From Candidatus Dojkabacteria bacterium (GTDB lineage Bacteria > Patescibacteriota > Dojkabacteria > GCA-002793355), in assembly GCA_015489595.1 (NCBI GenBank), contig WFZK01000020.1, forward strand, positions 1-35,512: a DNA stretch of 35,512 nucleotides, read 5' to 3'. Each line of letters opens with the position of its first letter. Within the stretch, counting starts at the first letter, position 1. Shown piece after piece: positions 7,901 to 14,930 of this stretch. A program made the translations under genes and the position numbers. The notes under the pieces were generated by a model that searched no databases, had not been told where the DNA came from, and was given only the letters and a program-made list of their open reading frames with translations.

Positions 7901-8764
7901 ATGGTAATTGAAAGGCTAAAAGTCAAACCTAAAAACTTTCTCTTTAGCCTAAACAAAACATACCTACCTGACTTTGATCCTGAACTCACGTTAATGGGTG
8001 GACAGACCTTTAGCTGGAAACCCTTAAGTAGCGAAGGTTTCTTTCTCGGAATCACTCAAACAAAAGCAATTATAGCTAAGTACAAAAGACCTTATCTTCT
8101 GTGGCAAACATTCCCAAACAGGGACGATTTTAAATTCATTGAGGAATATTTTCGAATAAAAGATGATCTTTCAAAAATAAAAACTCAACTTTCCCAGGAT
8201 CCTATAGTGGGTAAAGCTGTTGCTCAGACTCCTGGGCTGAGACTCTTAAAGCAACCGTTTTATGAAACTGTATTCTCTTTCCTACTCTCAAGCAACCGGA
8301 ACATCAAACTTATCCGAAAATCAGTGTGGCTTTTAGCTAAAATTCTTGGAAGGGCCATTAAAATTCCAGGGATAGCCCAAGTGCATCTGTTTCCTACGAC
8401 CGAAGCTGTAGCCAGTGCTAGATACTCACAATTAAAAGAGGCCAAAGTTGGATTCAGAGCTAAATTCCTAAAGCTTACAGCCAGAGCTATCCTCTCAGCG
8501 AGGCAACCCACAAGAGATCTCACGGCATACCCAGGGATAGGTCCTAAAATCGCAGATTGCATAGAAGTATTTGCATTGGGTAATACTTATGTTACTCCTG
8601 TTGATGTATGGGTAAAAAGATTACTTGTTGAGCTTTATGGTTTGCCAGACAATAAACATTATCTTTTTTATAAAAAGTGGCTTAGCAATCGCTTCGGCTA
8701 CCTTACCGCTTATGCAGGACAACATCTGTATGAGTGGTATAGGGGAAGATCCAGGGCAAAATAA
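7901..8764 (+). CDS. OGG1-type 8-oxoguanine DNA glycosylase/AP lyase
   Basis: With the start at 7901 the protein has 287 residues. It carries the OGG1 hallmarks in order: an SSNRNI segment (about 130-135, family SSNNNI), GFRAKF (about 184-189), and the helix-hairpin-helix with glycine loop AYPGIGPKIADCIEVFALG (about 209-227). The conserved VTPVDVWVKRL follows. By analogy with OGG1, Lys216 in GPK is the Schiff-base nucleophile and Asp235 in VDV is the activating acid. The enzyme would excise 8-oxoguanine opposite cytosine and nick the strand. OGG1-type enzymes are commoner in archaea and eukaryotes than in bacteria, which mostly use MutM, so transfer is possible. A longer reading from 7832 translates the palindrome and is unlikely. 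Confidence 0.9.
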   Translation: MVIERLKVKPKNFLFSLNKTYLPDFDPELTLMGGQTFSWKPLSSEGFFLGITQTKAIIAKYKRPYLLWQTFPNRDDFKFIEEYFRIKDDLSKIKTQLSQDPIVGKAVAQTPGLRLLKQPFYETVFSFLLSSNRNIKLIRKSVWLLAKILGRAIKIPGIAQVHLFPTTEAVASARYSQLKEAKVGFRAKFLKLTARAILSARQPTRDLTAYPGIGPKIADCIEVFALGNTYVTPVDVWVKRLLVELYGLPDNKHYLFYKKWLSNRFGYLTAYAGQHLYEWYRGRSRAK

Positions 8765-8779
8765 ACGAATGCTACATTT

Positions 8780-8826
8780 GGGGCTGGAGCAAAAATCAGA
8801 AAAAAGTCGATTTTGGCGCAAGCCCC
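8780..8826. repeat. Dispersed palindrome, copy D (imperfect)
   Basis: Arms 8780-8797 and 8809-8826 match at 15 of 18 positions. The loop contains AGAAAAAAGTC, as in copy A, so the orientation is the same. It lies between two convergent genes, and its last base is the first base of the XRE gene's stop triplet. Confidence 0.85.
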
Positions 8827-9437
8827 TACGAACCAAATTTCAACCGGTCTGCAAAATCCACGATAAGTACCACCAAACGAGCAAGGGGAATCTCCCCGGA
8901 CCCTAATTTACCCACAGCCAATTTGCCCTGTGCAGTCGCATACAAGAAAGTTGACTCCGAATCCGTATTTTTTACAAACCGAAAAACCCCAATCGTAGGC
9001 CTAGTCCAGGGGACATGTGTTCTGTTGATCAAGTTTTCCCCTAAACCGCTCAACATCAAGGCAAAATGATTATCGAGATCAGTAATATTTAACCAATTAA
9101 AATAAAATGGTGTGGTAGCTACCAGTCGCTTAAGCTGAGACTCCGAATGCAGATCCCCCGGCAATTCGGTAATTAACGGAATTGGAGCCGAAAGACTTTT
9201 CCCTAAAAACCTGTCAGAAATTTGACTAACACTGTAAGAATCTTGGAGCAAAGCACTAGGTTCAACCTCAAGAGCCCTGGCTATCGCGAATATTCTGCCA
9301 AGGGGATTGCTTTTCCCATTCTCATACCTACTAATCATCTCCCACGAAACTCCCAGTTTTTTCGCTAATTCCTTCTGAGTCATGCCCTTCACCCTACGAA
9401 TTTCCCGAATTCTTCGGCCTATATCTTTAAATTGCAT
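8826..9437 (-). CDS. XRE-family transcriptional regulator with unknown C-terminal domain
   Basis: The 203-residue protein has an N-terminal XRE/Cro helix-turn-helix at about 5-62 (REIRRVKGMTQKELAKKLGV, then WEMISRYENGKSNP), which is diagnostic of the family. The remaining 140 residues (LITELPGDL, PFYFNWLNITD, THVPWTRPTIGVFRFV, GKLAVGKLGSGEIPLARLVV) form a compact, probably ligand-sensing or dimerisation domain that I do not recognise. I do not see the Ser-Lys pattern of a LexA/CI autoprotease clearly enough to claim it. TTTAAT (9443-9448) ends 5 nt before the ATG. The gene is divergent from a small ORF across 147 bp, a layout typical of a self-regulating switch. Confidence 0.85.
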   Translation of the reverse strand: MQFKDIGRRIREIRRVKGMTQKELAKKLGVSWEMISRYENGKSNPLGRIFAIARALEVEPSALLQDSYSVSQISDRFLGKSLSAPIPLITELPGDLHSESQLKRLVATTPFYFNWLNITDLDNHFALMLSGLGENLINRTHVPWTRPTIGVFRFVKNTDSESTFLYATAQGKLAVGKLGSGEIPLARLVVLIVDFADRLKFGS

Positions 9438-9491
9438 ATAGTATTAAAAAACATTCCACACACAAAGCATATAAAATACAAGTTCATATCG

Positions 9492-9569
9492 CAAATAAAT
9501 TAGAATTCAATTTCGAAACTACCATAGCCAGGCTGAATCGAATAAAATTGTATATAGCTCAAATAAATT
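9492..9569. promoter_or_regulatory. Direct repeats in the XRE / small-ORF intergenic region (candidate operators)
   Basis: The 10-mer CAAATAAATT occurs at 9492-9501 and again at 9560-9569, both in the same orientation and 68 bp apart. They lie between the divergent XRE gene and the 89-residue ORF. They are candidate binding sites for the XRE protein, but AT-rich sequence makes chance recurrence possible. Confidence 0.35.
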
Positions 9570-9584
9570 CTAGAAATATACGAT

Positions 9585-9854
9585 ATGACAGATAAATCTA
9601 TATCGATGCCAAAAGTCGAAAAGAATCTACTAGCTCTTATTGACATATTAAGCCAACTTTTCAAAATGCACGTACGCTACAGGAACGTAAACTATCCCCT
9701 CCCAAAGGGTCTGCCTATGCTTTTACAAGAAATAGAGCTTTTATACGAACGCACCAAAAAACAGCTCATGCAGGAATACAACAAACTCTACTCTACTCCT
9801 TCTACCAATCCTGAAAAGGAACAACCAAACCCTCCTTCGTCTCCTCAATCCTAG
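9585..9854 (+). CDS. Small hypothetical protein divergent from the XRE regulator
   Basis: This 89-residue protein has a helical first two-thirds (PKVEKNLLALIDILSQLF, then LPMLLQEIELLYERTKKQLM) and a Pro/Ser/Asn-rich disordered tail (STPSTNPEKEQPNPPSSPQS). There is no membrane segment and I recognise no family. Its position opposite an XRE regulator, with a shared promoter region holding direct repeats, suggests regulation by that protein. The -10 region is unclear (TAGAAA, 8 nt before the ATG). The protein-like composition supports a real gene. Confidence 0.6.
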   Translation: MTDKSISMPKVEKNLLALIDILSQLFKMHVRYRNVNYPLPKGLPMLLQEIELLYERTKKQLMQEYNKLYSTPSTNPEKEQPNPPSSPQS

Positions 9855-9972
9855 TAGGATGTGTAGGGCAAAATGTGCATCTCGCCTCACACCCAGTATT
9901 GGTTAGATTTTTCTACGGTAGAAGATTACCTGCCAGCTGGATGGTTTAAAACAGTCAATTAATGGCAATACA

Positions 9973-9992
9973 CGGGGGCTTACGCCGCCCCA
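9973..9992. repeat. Palindrome remnant downstream of tRNA-Phe
   Basis: GGGGGCTTACG and GCCGCCCC form a short imperfect inverted repeat just past the 3' end of tRNA-Phe. The left part matches the outer arm of copy E (GGGCTTACGC). It may be a truncated member of the family or a weak terminator. Confidence 0.35.
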
Positions 9993-9996
9993 ACCA

Positions 9997-10069
9997 TGCC
10001 AAGGGCCGGACTCGAACCGGCGACCCCAGCTTTTTCAGAGCTGTGCTCTACCAGCTGAGCTACCTTGGC
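9997..10069 (-). tRNA. tRNA-Phe (anticodon GAA)
   Basis: On the minus strand GCCAAGG pairs with CCTTGGC. The D-arm is GCTCAGCTGGTAGAGC. The anticodon stem CAGCT/AGCTG encloses CTGAAAA, giving GAA. The T-arm is GCCGGTTCGAGTCCGGC. The gene is 73 nt with discriminator A and no encoded CCA. A TATAAT (10080-10085) lies 10 nt upstream, interleaved with the ftsQ promoter on the other strand. Confidence 0.95.
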
Positions 10070-10079
10070 GTGTGTGACA

Positions 10080-10111
10080 ATTATAACACCACGGGTAAGA
10101 TATAATCAAAA
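10080..10111. promoter_or_regulatory. Interleaved divergent promoters of tRNA-Phe and ftsQ
   Basis: The minus-strand TATAAT at 10080-10085 serves tRNA-Phe. The plus-strand TATAAT at 10101-10106 ends 5 nt before the ftsQ ATG at 10112. Both consensus boxes lie in the 42-bp gap, so the two polymerases would compete for the same DNA. Confidence 0.6.
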
Positions 10112-10882
10112 ATGGTATTCTTCAAAAGACAAAGGTCCCAAAATACTCATGCCTTATCCTCCTATAAGTATCGAAGGCTAAAAAAACTCGCCAGGCAAAT
10201 CAGTAATCGCAGCGCAATTCTGAAATTCTTGGTTATACTTATTACCATCCTACTTCTCTCCCAGCTTAAGATAGACCAACTAAAAACAGAATTTACCGCC
10301 CCCCCAAAGTACATAAATCCAAGCCAAATAACCACATGTCTTAAGGTATTTAAAGGCAAAAATCTCTTTTTTACTCCAAGCTCAAAGATCCAAACTAGGA
10401 TAAAAAAATGCGAACCTATGATTGCGACGGTACTTGTCTACAAAATCCCTCCTTCTACGCTTAAAGTTCGGCTAACAGAACATCGGCCATTGCTGCAAAT
10501 AGAGACCCCTAAAGAATGCGCCATCGTCGAAGCGCAGAGGCAAACACTTATAAAGCTTAATAAGTGTTTAACAGATACTAAACTTCCAAAGCTAAAGACC
10601 GAATCACTTTCTTCTACGACCTCTATATCTTTTGTTATAGGCTACCTACAGGCGAACTCACGCAGTTTCCCTAATCAACTAGCACGTAAGTTCGTAGAAG
10701 AAACATACAAAGGCAAAGAGATATTAAAAATTGAATATGAAGACATTAGCGTTCTAGTAGATCCACTAAAAGATCCTGACGAAGAGTTCCTAAAATTTTA
10801 TAATACCTATATAGGTCTAAAACAACAACACAAAAAAGCCAAGGTTATAAACCTCTTGTTTGACAGGATTATTGTAAAATGA
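10112..10882 (+). CDS. ftsQ: FtsQ/DivIB-like cell-division protein
   Basis: The 256-residue bitopic protein has a basic cytoplasmic N-terminus (residues 1-34, many Arg/Lys), one membrane helix at about 35-53 (SAILKFLVILITILLLSQ) and an extracytoplasmic POTRA-like domain. Features of that domain are the KVFKGKNLFF and VYKIPPSTLKVRLTEHRPL segments. FtsQ bridges the cytoplasmic ring and the septal peptidoglycan synthase. The call is supported by its place directly before ftsA and ftsZ. The start codon lies 5 nt after a perfect TATAAT, implying a leaderless mRNA. ftsA begins 13 nt after the stop. A 10-bp inverted repeat (10542-10551 / 10560-10569) lies inside the gene. Confidence 0.85.
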   Translation: MVFFKRQRSQNTHALSSYKYRRLKKLARQISNRSAILKFLVILITILLLSQLKIDQLKTEFTAPPKYINPSQITTCLKVFKGKNLFFTPSSKIQTRIKKCEPMIATVLVYKIPPSTLKVRLTEHRPLLQIETPKECAIVEAQRQTLIKLNKCLTDTKLPKLKTESLSSTTSISFVIGYLQANSRSFPNQLARKFVEETYKGKEILKIEYEDISVLVDPLKDPDEEFLKFYNTYIGLKQQHKKAKVINLLFDRIIVK

Positions 10883-10895
10883 TACATTAAAAACA

Positions 10896-12188
10896 ATGGC
10901 ATCACCAAGGATTATAGGGGCTCTAGACCTAGGGAGTGCTAAGACTACGGCTGTAATTGCTGTAGCTGCACCAGATGAACCTCCCAAGGTGATAGGAACA
11001 GCAACAGTCCCATCCAAAGGGGTAAAGAAAGGCATAATAATTAATATTGAAGATGCTGTAAACAGCATAGCTCAAGCTCTAACTGCTGCCGAACGCATGG
11101 CAGATGAAAGCATAGGGGAGATCTTCATCTCTGTAAGCGGGAAATCTATCCTAAGCAAAAACAACAAGGGAGTAATTGCAATCACATCAGAAGAGATTAC
11201 CCACGAAGACGTAATTCGAGCCATAGAAGCAGCTCGTACAATAATGATCCCTCAAGACTATGAATTTTTACACGTCATACCTCGCGAATATACTGTAGAT
11301 TCCCAACCAGGGATTAAATACCCTATAGGAATGAGCGGAGCCAGACTCGAGGTTGAATGCCACTTTATTTTAGCTCCCTCCAGCCTACTAAGAAATTTAG
11401 CAAAATGTGTCCAAAAGTTAGGCCTTAATGTACAGGCGGCTATATACTCCGGCTGGGCTGACACCTACTCAGTACTTACTGATACAGAGAAAGAGCTAGG
11501 TGTAACCCTTGTAGATATTGGAGCCGGTACCACTGATGTGGTAATTTACAATGAAGGAGGAGTTGTATTCTCAAAAACTATCCCCCTAGGCGGGGCCAAT
11601 ATAACCGGAGATATCGCTGCAGGATTCCACTTAGGCTCTCTTGAAGATGCAGAGAAGATTAAACTCCACTACAGAGAGATCATGGAAAAGGCAGCAAGAA
11701 ATGCTCCAGAGAAAGAAGAAGAGAAATCCACTAAAAAGCAAAACAAAGAGTCCCAAGAGACGAGAGATACCTCTGTAGATATTTCAGAATTAAACATCCC
11801 TGACCTTAAAAAGATCTCTGCCAATTTCTTAGATGAAATAATAAGAATTCGAGTTGAAGAGATATTAGATCTAATCAAGAAGGAAGCAAACAATGCTGGT
11901 TTCGATATAGCCACCCCTGCAGGTATAGTGGTAACAGGAGGCACTGCAAAGCTTTACAACATTACGAAAATGATAAAGAACTACCTTAATGTGCCTGCAA
12001 GAATCGGTTTACCAAAAGGTCTTACCGGCATGGTAGATGAATTAAACTCTCCTGAATATGCTACAATTTACGGCATGGTGCTTTATGCAGCTGAAAATCC
12101 GGATGCTACCACATCTGTAAGCCATGGTAGCGAGTCAGAGAGTATAATCGGTAAGATTAAAAGTCTAATAAAATCAATAATGCCGTAA
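10896..12188 (+). CDS. ftsA: FtsA, actin-like membrane anchor of the division ring
   Basis: At 430 residues the protein is of normal FtsA length. The N-terminal phosphate-1 motif is [14 protein letters not shown] (about 8-21), and the second phosphate motif is [14 protein letters not shown] (about 206-219). The SHS2 subdomain lies between them ([13 protein letters not shown] and following), and the adenosine motif is [14 protein letters not shown] near 347-360. A charged insert ([19 protein letters not shown]) around 270-290 is longer than usual. The C-terminus [12 protein letters not shown] is an amphipathic helix, as expected for the membrane-targeting sequence. FtsA tethers FtsZ filaments to the membrane. 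It is followed one base later by ftsZ. Confidence 0.97.
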   Translation: MASPRIIGALDLGSAKTTAVIAVAAPDEPPKVIGTATVPSKGVKKGIIINIEDAVNSIAQALTAAERMADESIGEIFISVSGKSILSKNNKGVIAITSEEITHEDVIRAIEAARTIMIPQDYEFLHVIPREYTVDSQPGIKYPIGMSGARLEVECHFILAPSSLLRNLAKCVQKLGLNVQAAIYSGWADTYSVLTDTEKELGVTLVDIGAGTTDVVIYNEGGVVFSKTIPLGGANITGDIAAGFHLGSLEDAEKIKLHYREIMEKAARNAPEKEEEKSTKKQNKESQETRDTSVDISELNIPDLKKISANFLDEIIRIRVEEILDLIKKEANNAGFDIATPAGIVVTGGTAKLYNITKMIKNYLNVPARIGLPKGLTGMVDELNSPEYATIYGMVLYAAENPDATTSVSHGSESESIIGKIKSLIKSIMP

Positions 12189-12189
12189 G

Positions 12190-13305
12190 ATGCTGGTCCA
12201 ACCAACAAGCAATATCGCCGCCAAGATCAAAGTAGTAGGAGTAGGCGGAGGTGGATGTAATGCCATAAACACAATGATATCTGACTACAAAATTGAAGGC
12301 GTAGAATTCATTGCTGTTAATACAGACATCCAGGCATTAAATAATTCCCTTGCTCCTGTAAAGATTCAAATAGGCACAGAACTTACAGGAGGCTTGGGAG
12401 CAGGTGGGAATCCAGAAGTTGGTAAACAAGCTGCAGAGGAAAGCGCAGAGGAGATTCAAAGTGCCCTTCAGGATGCAGACATGGTGTTTATAACAGGAGG
12501 AATGGGAGGAGGTACAGGCACAGGAGCAATCCCAGTAATCGCAGAAATCGCCAAAAACAGCGGAGCACTAACGGTCTCAGTAGTCACTAAGCCATTTGAT
12601 TTTGAGATGAAGCGAAGAATGGAGCTTGCTTTAGAGGGTATCTCTAGGCTTAAAAATGCTACAGACACCATGATAGTAATTCCAAATCAGAAGCTTCTAG
12701 ATATCATAGATAAGAATATCCCCTTCAAAGATGCGATGAAAAAGGTAGACGAGGTACTCGCAAATGCAGTGCTGAGCATATCGAGCTTGATTACCCAAAC
12801 AGGTTTTATCAATCTAGATTTTGCTGACGTGAAGACAGTATTAAAGGATGCAGGCACTGCTATGCTCGGGATTGGTAGGGCGTCTGGAGAGAATCGTGCG
12901 GTACAGGCAGCAAGGCAGGCTATTACAAGTCCATTGCTTGAGATGTCAATTCAGGGTGCAAAGGGTGTACTCTTCAATATCCGCGGCGGTGAAGATCTTA
13001 CAATGACTGAGGTTAGCGAAGCAGCAGGGCTTATCACAGACATGCTTGACCCGGAGGCTAATGTAAAATTCGGCGCTGTAATAGATGAAGATATTCAAGA
13101 CGGTACCATTCACATCACAGTAGTTGCAGCGGGCTTCCCTTCAAGCCCACAGATAAGCACAAGCACACCTAGTACATCCACACAAACCGAGACACCTATC
13201 TCAGAAGAACAGTCTGAGACTCCAACAACATCCGTGCCATCAGACTCCGAATCTATTCCAGAAGACTTTCTGGACATCCCCGCTTTTAAACGAAGGAGGA
13301 GATAG
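12190..13305 (+). CDS. ftsZ: FtsZ, tubulin-like cell-division GTPase
   Basis: The 371-residue protein has [11 protein letters not shown] (about 17-27), the tubulin signature GGGTGTG at 106-112, and the T7 loop [15 protein letters not shown] (about 206-220) that completes the GTPase site of the neighbouring subunit. A Thr/Ser/Pro-rich linker of about 45 residues leads to the C-terminal peptide [13 protein letters not shown], which binds FtsA. The whole set is intact, so this should be a working polymerising GTPase. The ATG is one base after the ftsA stop, so translation is probably coupled. A long palindrome (copy E) follows the stop by about 30 nt. Confidence 0.98.
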   Translation: MLVQPTSNIAAKIKVVGVGGGGCNAINTMISDYKIEGVEFIAVNTDIQALNNSLAPVKIQIGTELTGGLGAGGNPEVGKQAAEESAEEIQSALQDADMVFITGGMGGGTGTGAIPVIAEIAKNSGALTVSVVTKPFDFEMKRRMELALEGISRLKNATDTMIVIPNQKLLDIIDKNIPFKDAMKKVDEVLANAVLSISSLITQTGFINLDFADVKTVLKDAGTAMLGIGRASGENRAVQAARQAITSPLLEMSIQGAKGVLFNIRGGEDLTMTEVSEAAGLITDMLDPEANVKFGAVIDEDIQDGTIHITVVAAGFPSSPQISTSTPSTSTQTETPISEEQSETPTTSVPSDSESIPEDFLDIPAFKRRRR

Positions 13306-13334
13306 CAGAAGGTAAATCCAGAACCTGTTTAAGA

Positions 13335-13378
13335 GGGCTTACGCAAAAATCGACTTTTTTCGATTTTTGCGTAAGCCC
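13335..13378. repeat. Dispersed palindrome, copy E (perfect 18-bp arms)
   Basis: Arms 13335-13352 and 13361-13378 are exact complements over 18 bp with loop ACTTTTTT. The core GCAAAAATCG/CGATTTTTGC is the family consensus. It lies between ftsZ and rodA/ftsW, which run in the same direction, so it could reduce read-through. Confidence 0.93.
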
Positions 13379-13408
13379 CAACCCTTCGACGCTAAGATCT
13401 CTAGCTTA

Positions 13409-14683
13409 ATGTTAAAATCCACTATGCCAGTAAAACTTCTAAGACTAACTACGGTTTCTATTCCAATTATTTTGGGAATGTTAAGCGTCCTTACCCTCTA
13501 CACCACCATTCCCCTAGATCAACCCAATCGCGATGTTTACGTTAAACAGATAATCTTTCTTGTCTCAGGGGTTATTCTTCTTGGCCTTATAATGTTTACT
13601 AATCTAGCTGAATACTTCGCCTACCTCCCATTTTTACTGATCTCCAATCTTGTCGGAATAATCCTACTTTCCGCTCTTTTTGTTGCTCCGTATACAGTAG
13701 CAAGCACCCACCGCTGGTTTGCCATTGGTCCATTTACTCTTCAGCCCTCTGAACTTATAAAACCAGTCTTTGTGATCAGCCTAGCTTACATCTTAACTCA
13801 AAAAATCAATAGAAAACTTATAGTTTATGCGGTCTATGCTCTTGTTTATGCGGCCTTAATATTTCTTGAGCCTGATGCTGGAACTACACTACTCTACATT
13901 CTATTGGCTATTGTAACCTTTATTTTATGGAGTCTTAAATACCCTGTAGCCAAAGCAACATACCGATCTCTTGTCTTCTTGTTTGTATTAAGCTTGGCCA
14001 TAACCCTCTTAGGCCTAAAATTAATCTTTGCTGCTGCAATTGTGCTTGCAGGCTGGATTATCTTGTTTTTTTCCACTCCTGACTATGCAAGGGTGTACTT
14101 TTTTCTCGCTACCTTTTTTATCTTGCTACTTAACTTAATTGCAGTTGGAGTATGGAAATTTAATCTCCTTAAGCCTTACCAGAAACAGCGGATCGAGCCA
14201 TTCATCAAAGCAGTACAACAAAGAGGAATAAAGGGGCTCTTTAGCGCAGAAAATCTAGAACCCAGCTCGCATATAAGACAGGCCAGAATAGCCATAGGTT
14301 CCGCAGGAGTCAAAGGGAAAGGCCCATGGCAAGGAACACAGACACGGCTTAGGTTTTTACCCGAGTATACGACCGACTTTATATACGCTGCCTTTTCCGA
14401 AGAATACGGTTTAATAGGGGCATTTTTGCTTATTATGCTTTACCTTACTTTTATCACCGGGATCTTTCTGCTTGCTCTTACTCAAACAAATGAGTTTAGA
14501 TTCTTGGTAATCTCTGCTGTAGGCACTCTATTTCTTGCAGAGACGGTTATAAACATTGGTATGAACCTCGGAGCGCTTCCAACCAAGGGGCTTCCACTTC
14601 CATTCTTAAGCTATGGAGGCTCTGCAATGCTTACTAATTTCGTTCTCACCGGGCTTGTTGTAAAATACAGCAGGCTGGCATAG
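13409..14683 (+). CDS. RodA/FtsW-family (SEDS) peptidoglycan glycosyltransferase
   Basis: The protein has about 424 residues and ten or so membrane helices. SEDS motifs are visible: STHRWFAIGPFTLQPSELIKP (about 97-117), FLEPDAGTTLLY (about 150-161), then GSAGVKGKGPWQGTQTRLRF and LPEYTTDFIYAAFSEE, and the C-terminal LPTKGLPLPFLSYGGSAM. It polymerises lipid II with a partner penicillin-binding protein. I cannot separate RodA from FtsW by eye, although the division-gene context favours a septal role. I chose the ATG at 13409. The ATG at 13424 is equally possible, while the TTG at 13367 lies inside the palindrome and is unlikely. Its stop codon TAG (14681-14683) lies inside tRNA-Thr. Confidence 0.93.
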   Translation: MLKSTMPVKLLRLTTVSIPIILGMLSVLTLYTTIPLDQPNRDVYVKQIIFLVSGVILLGLIMFTNLAEYFAYLPFLLISNLVGIILLSALFVAPYTVASTHRWFAIGPFTLQPSELIKPVFVISLAYILTQKINRKLIVYAVYALVYAALIFLEPDAGTTLLYILLAIVTFILWSLKYPVAKATYRSLVFLFVLSLAITLLGLKLIFAAAIVLAGWIILFFSTPDYARVYFFLATFFILLLNLIAVGVWKFNLLKPYQKQRIEPFIKAVQQRGIKGLFSAENLEPSSHIRQARIAIGSAGVKGKGPWQGTQTRLRFLPEYTTDFIYAAFSEEYGLIGAFLLIMLYLTFITGIFLLALTQTNEFRFLVISAVGTLFLAETVINIGMNLGALPTKGLPLPFLSYGGSAMLTNFVLTGLVVKYSRLA

Positions 14684-14746
14684 CTCAGCTGGTAGAGCAT
14701 CCCTCTCGTAAAGGGAAGGTCGTGGGTTCGAGTCCCACTGCCAGCT
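14674..14746 (+). tRNA. tRNA-Thr (anticodon CGT)
   Basis: GCTGGCA (14674-14680) pairs with TGCCAGC (14739-14745). The D-arm is GCTCAGCTGGTAGAGC, and the anticodon stem TCCCT/AGGGA encloses CTCGTAA, giving CGT. The T-arm is GTGGGTTCGAGTCCCAC. The first 10 nt overlap the end of the upstream rodA/ftsW gene on the same strand. Palindrome F starts 2 nt after the discriminator base. Confidence 0.95.
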
Positions 14747-14748
14747 GG

Positions 14749-14805
14749 CTTGTGGGGGCATGAGGCAAAATATAAATGCTACATTTTGCCTCACGCCCCC
14801 ACAAG
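14749..14805. repeat. Dispersed palindrome, copy F (23-bp arms, one mismatch)
   Basis: Arms 14749-14771 and 14783-14805 match at 22 of 23 positions around an 11-nt loop. The core is GCAAAAT/ATTTTGC. It lies directly behind tRNA-Thr in a convergent gap. Confidence 0.92.
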
Positions 14806-14887
14806 TAAAATTGTCTTTCCCCTGGTTACGAAAGGCCCCCTCCCAAGAACAAGATTTAAAAACAGCCGAAGGAATGACAATTCAAAG

Positions 14888-14930
14888 GGGCTGGGGCGAA
14901 AATCGACTTTTTCGATTTTTGCCCCAGCCC
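14888..14930. repeat. Dispersed palindrome, copy G (19-bp arms, one G-T pair)
   Basis: Arms 14888-14906 and 14912-14930 pair over 19 bp with a single G-T wobble and loop CTTTT. The core and loop match copy E. Its right arm ends at the base before the stop triplet of the convergent baseplate-J gene. Confidence 0.93.

Noticed and set aside
10542-10569. 10-bp inverted repeat inside ftsQ
   Set aside because: Short, AT-rich and not related to the other palindromes; chance is a sufficient explanation.
6543-14930. Reading all palindromes as ordinary intrinsic terminators
   Set aside because: No external U-tract, two copies in a divergent region, and related hairpins inside a coding sequence. Some may still terminate transcription.
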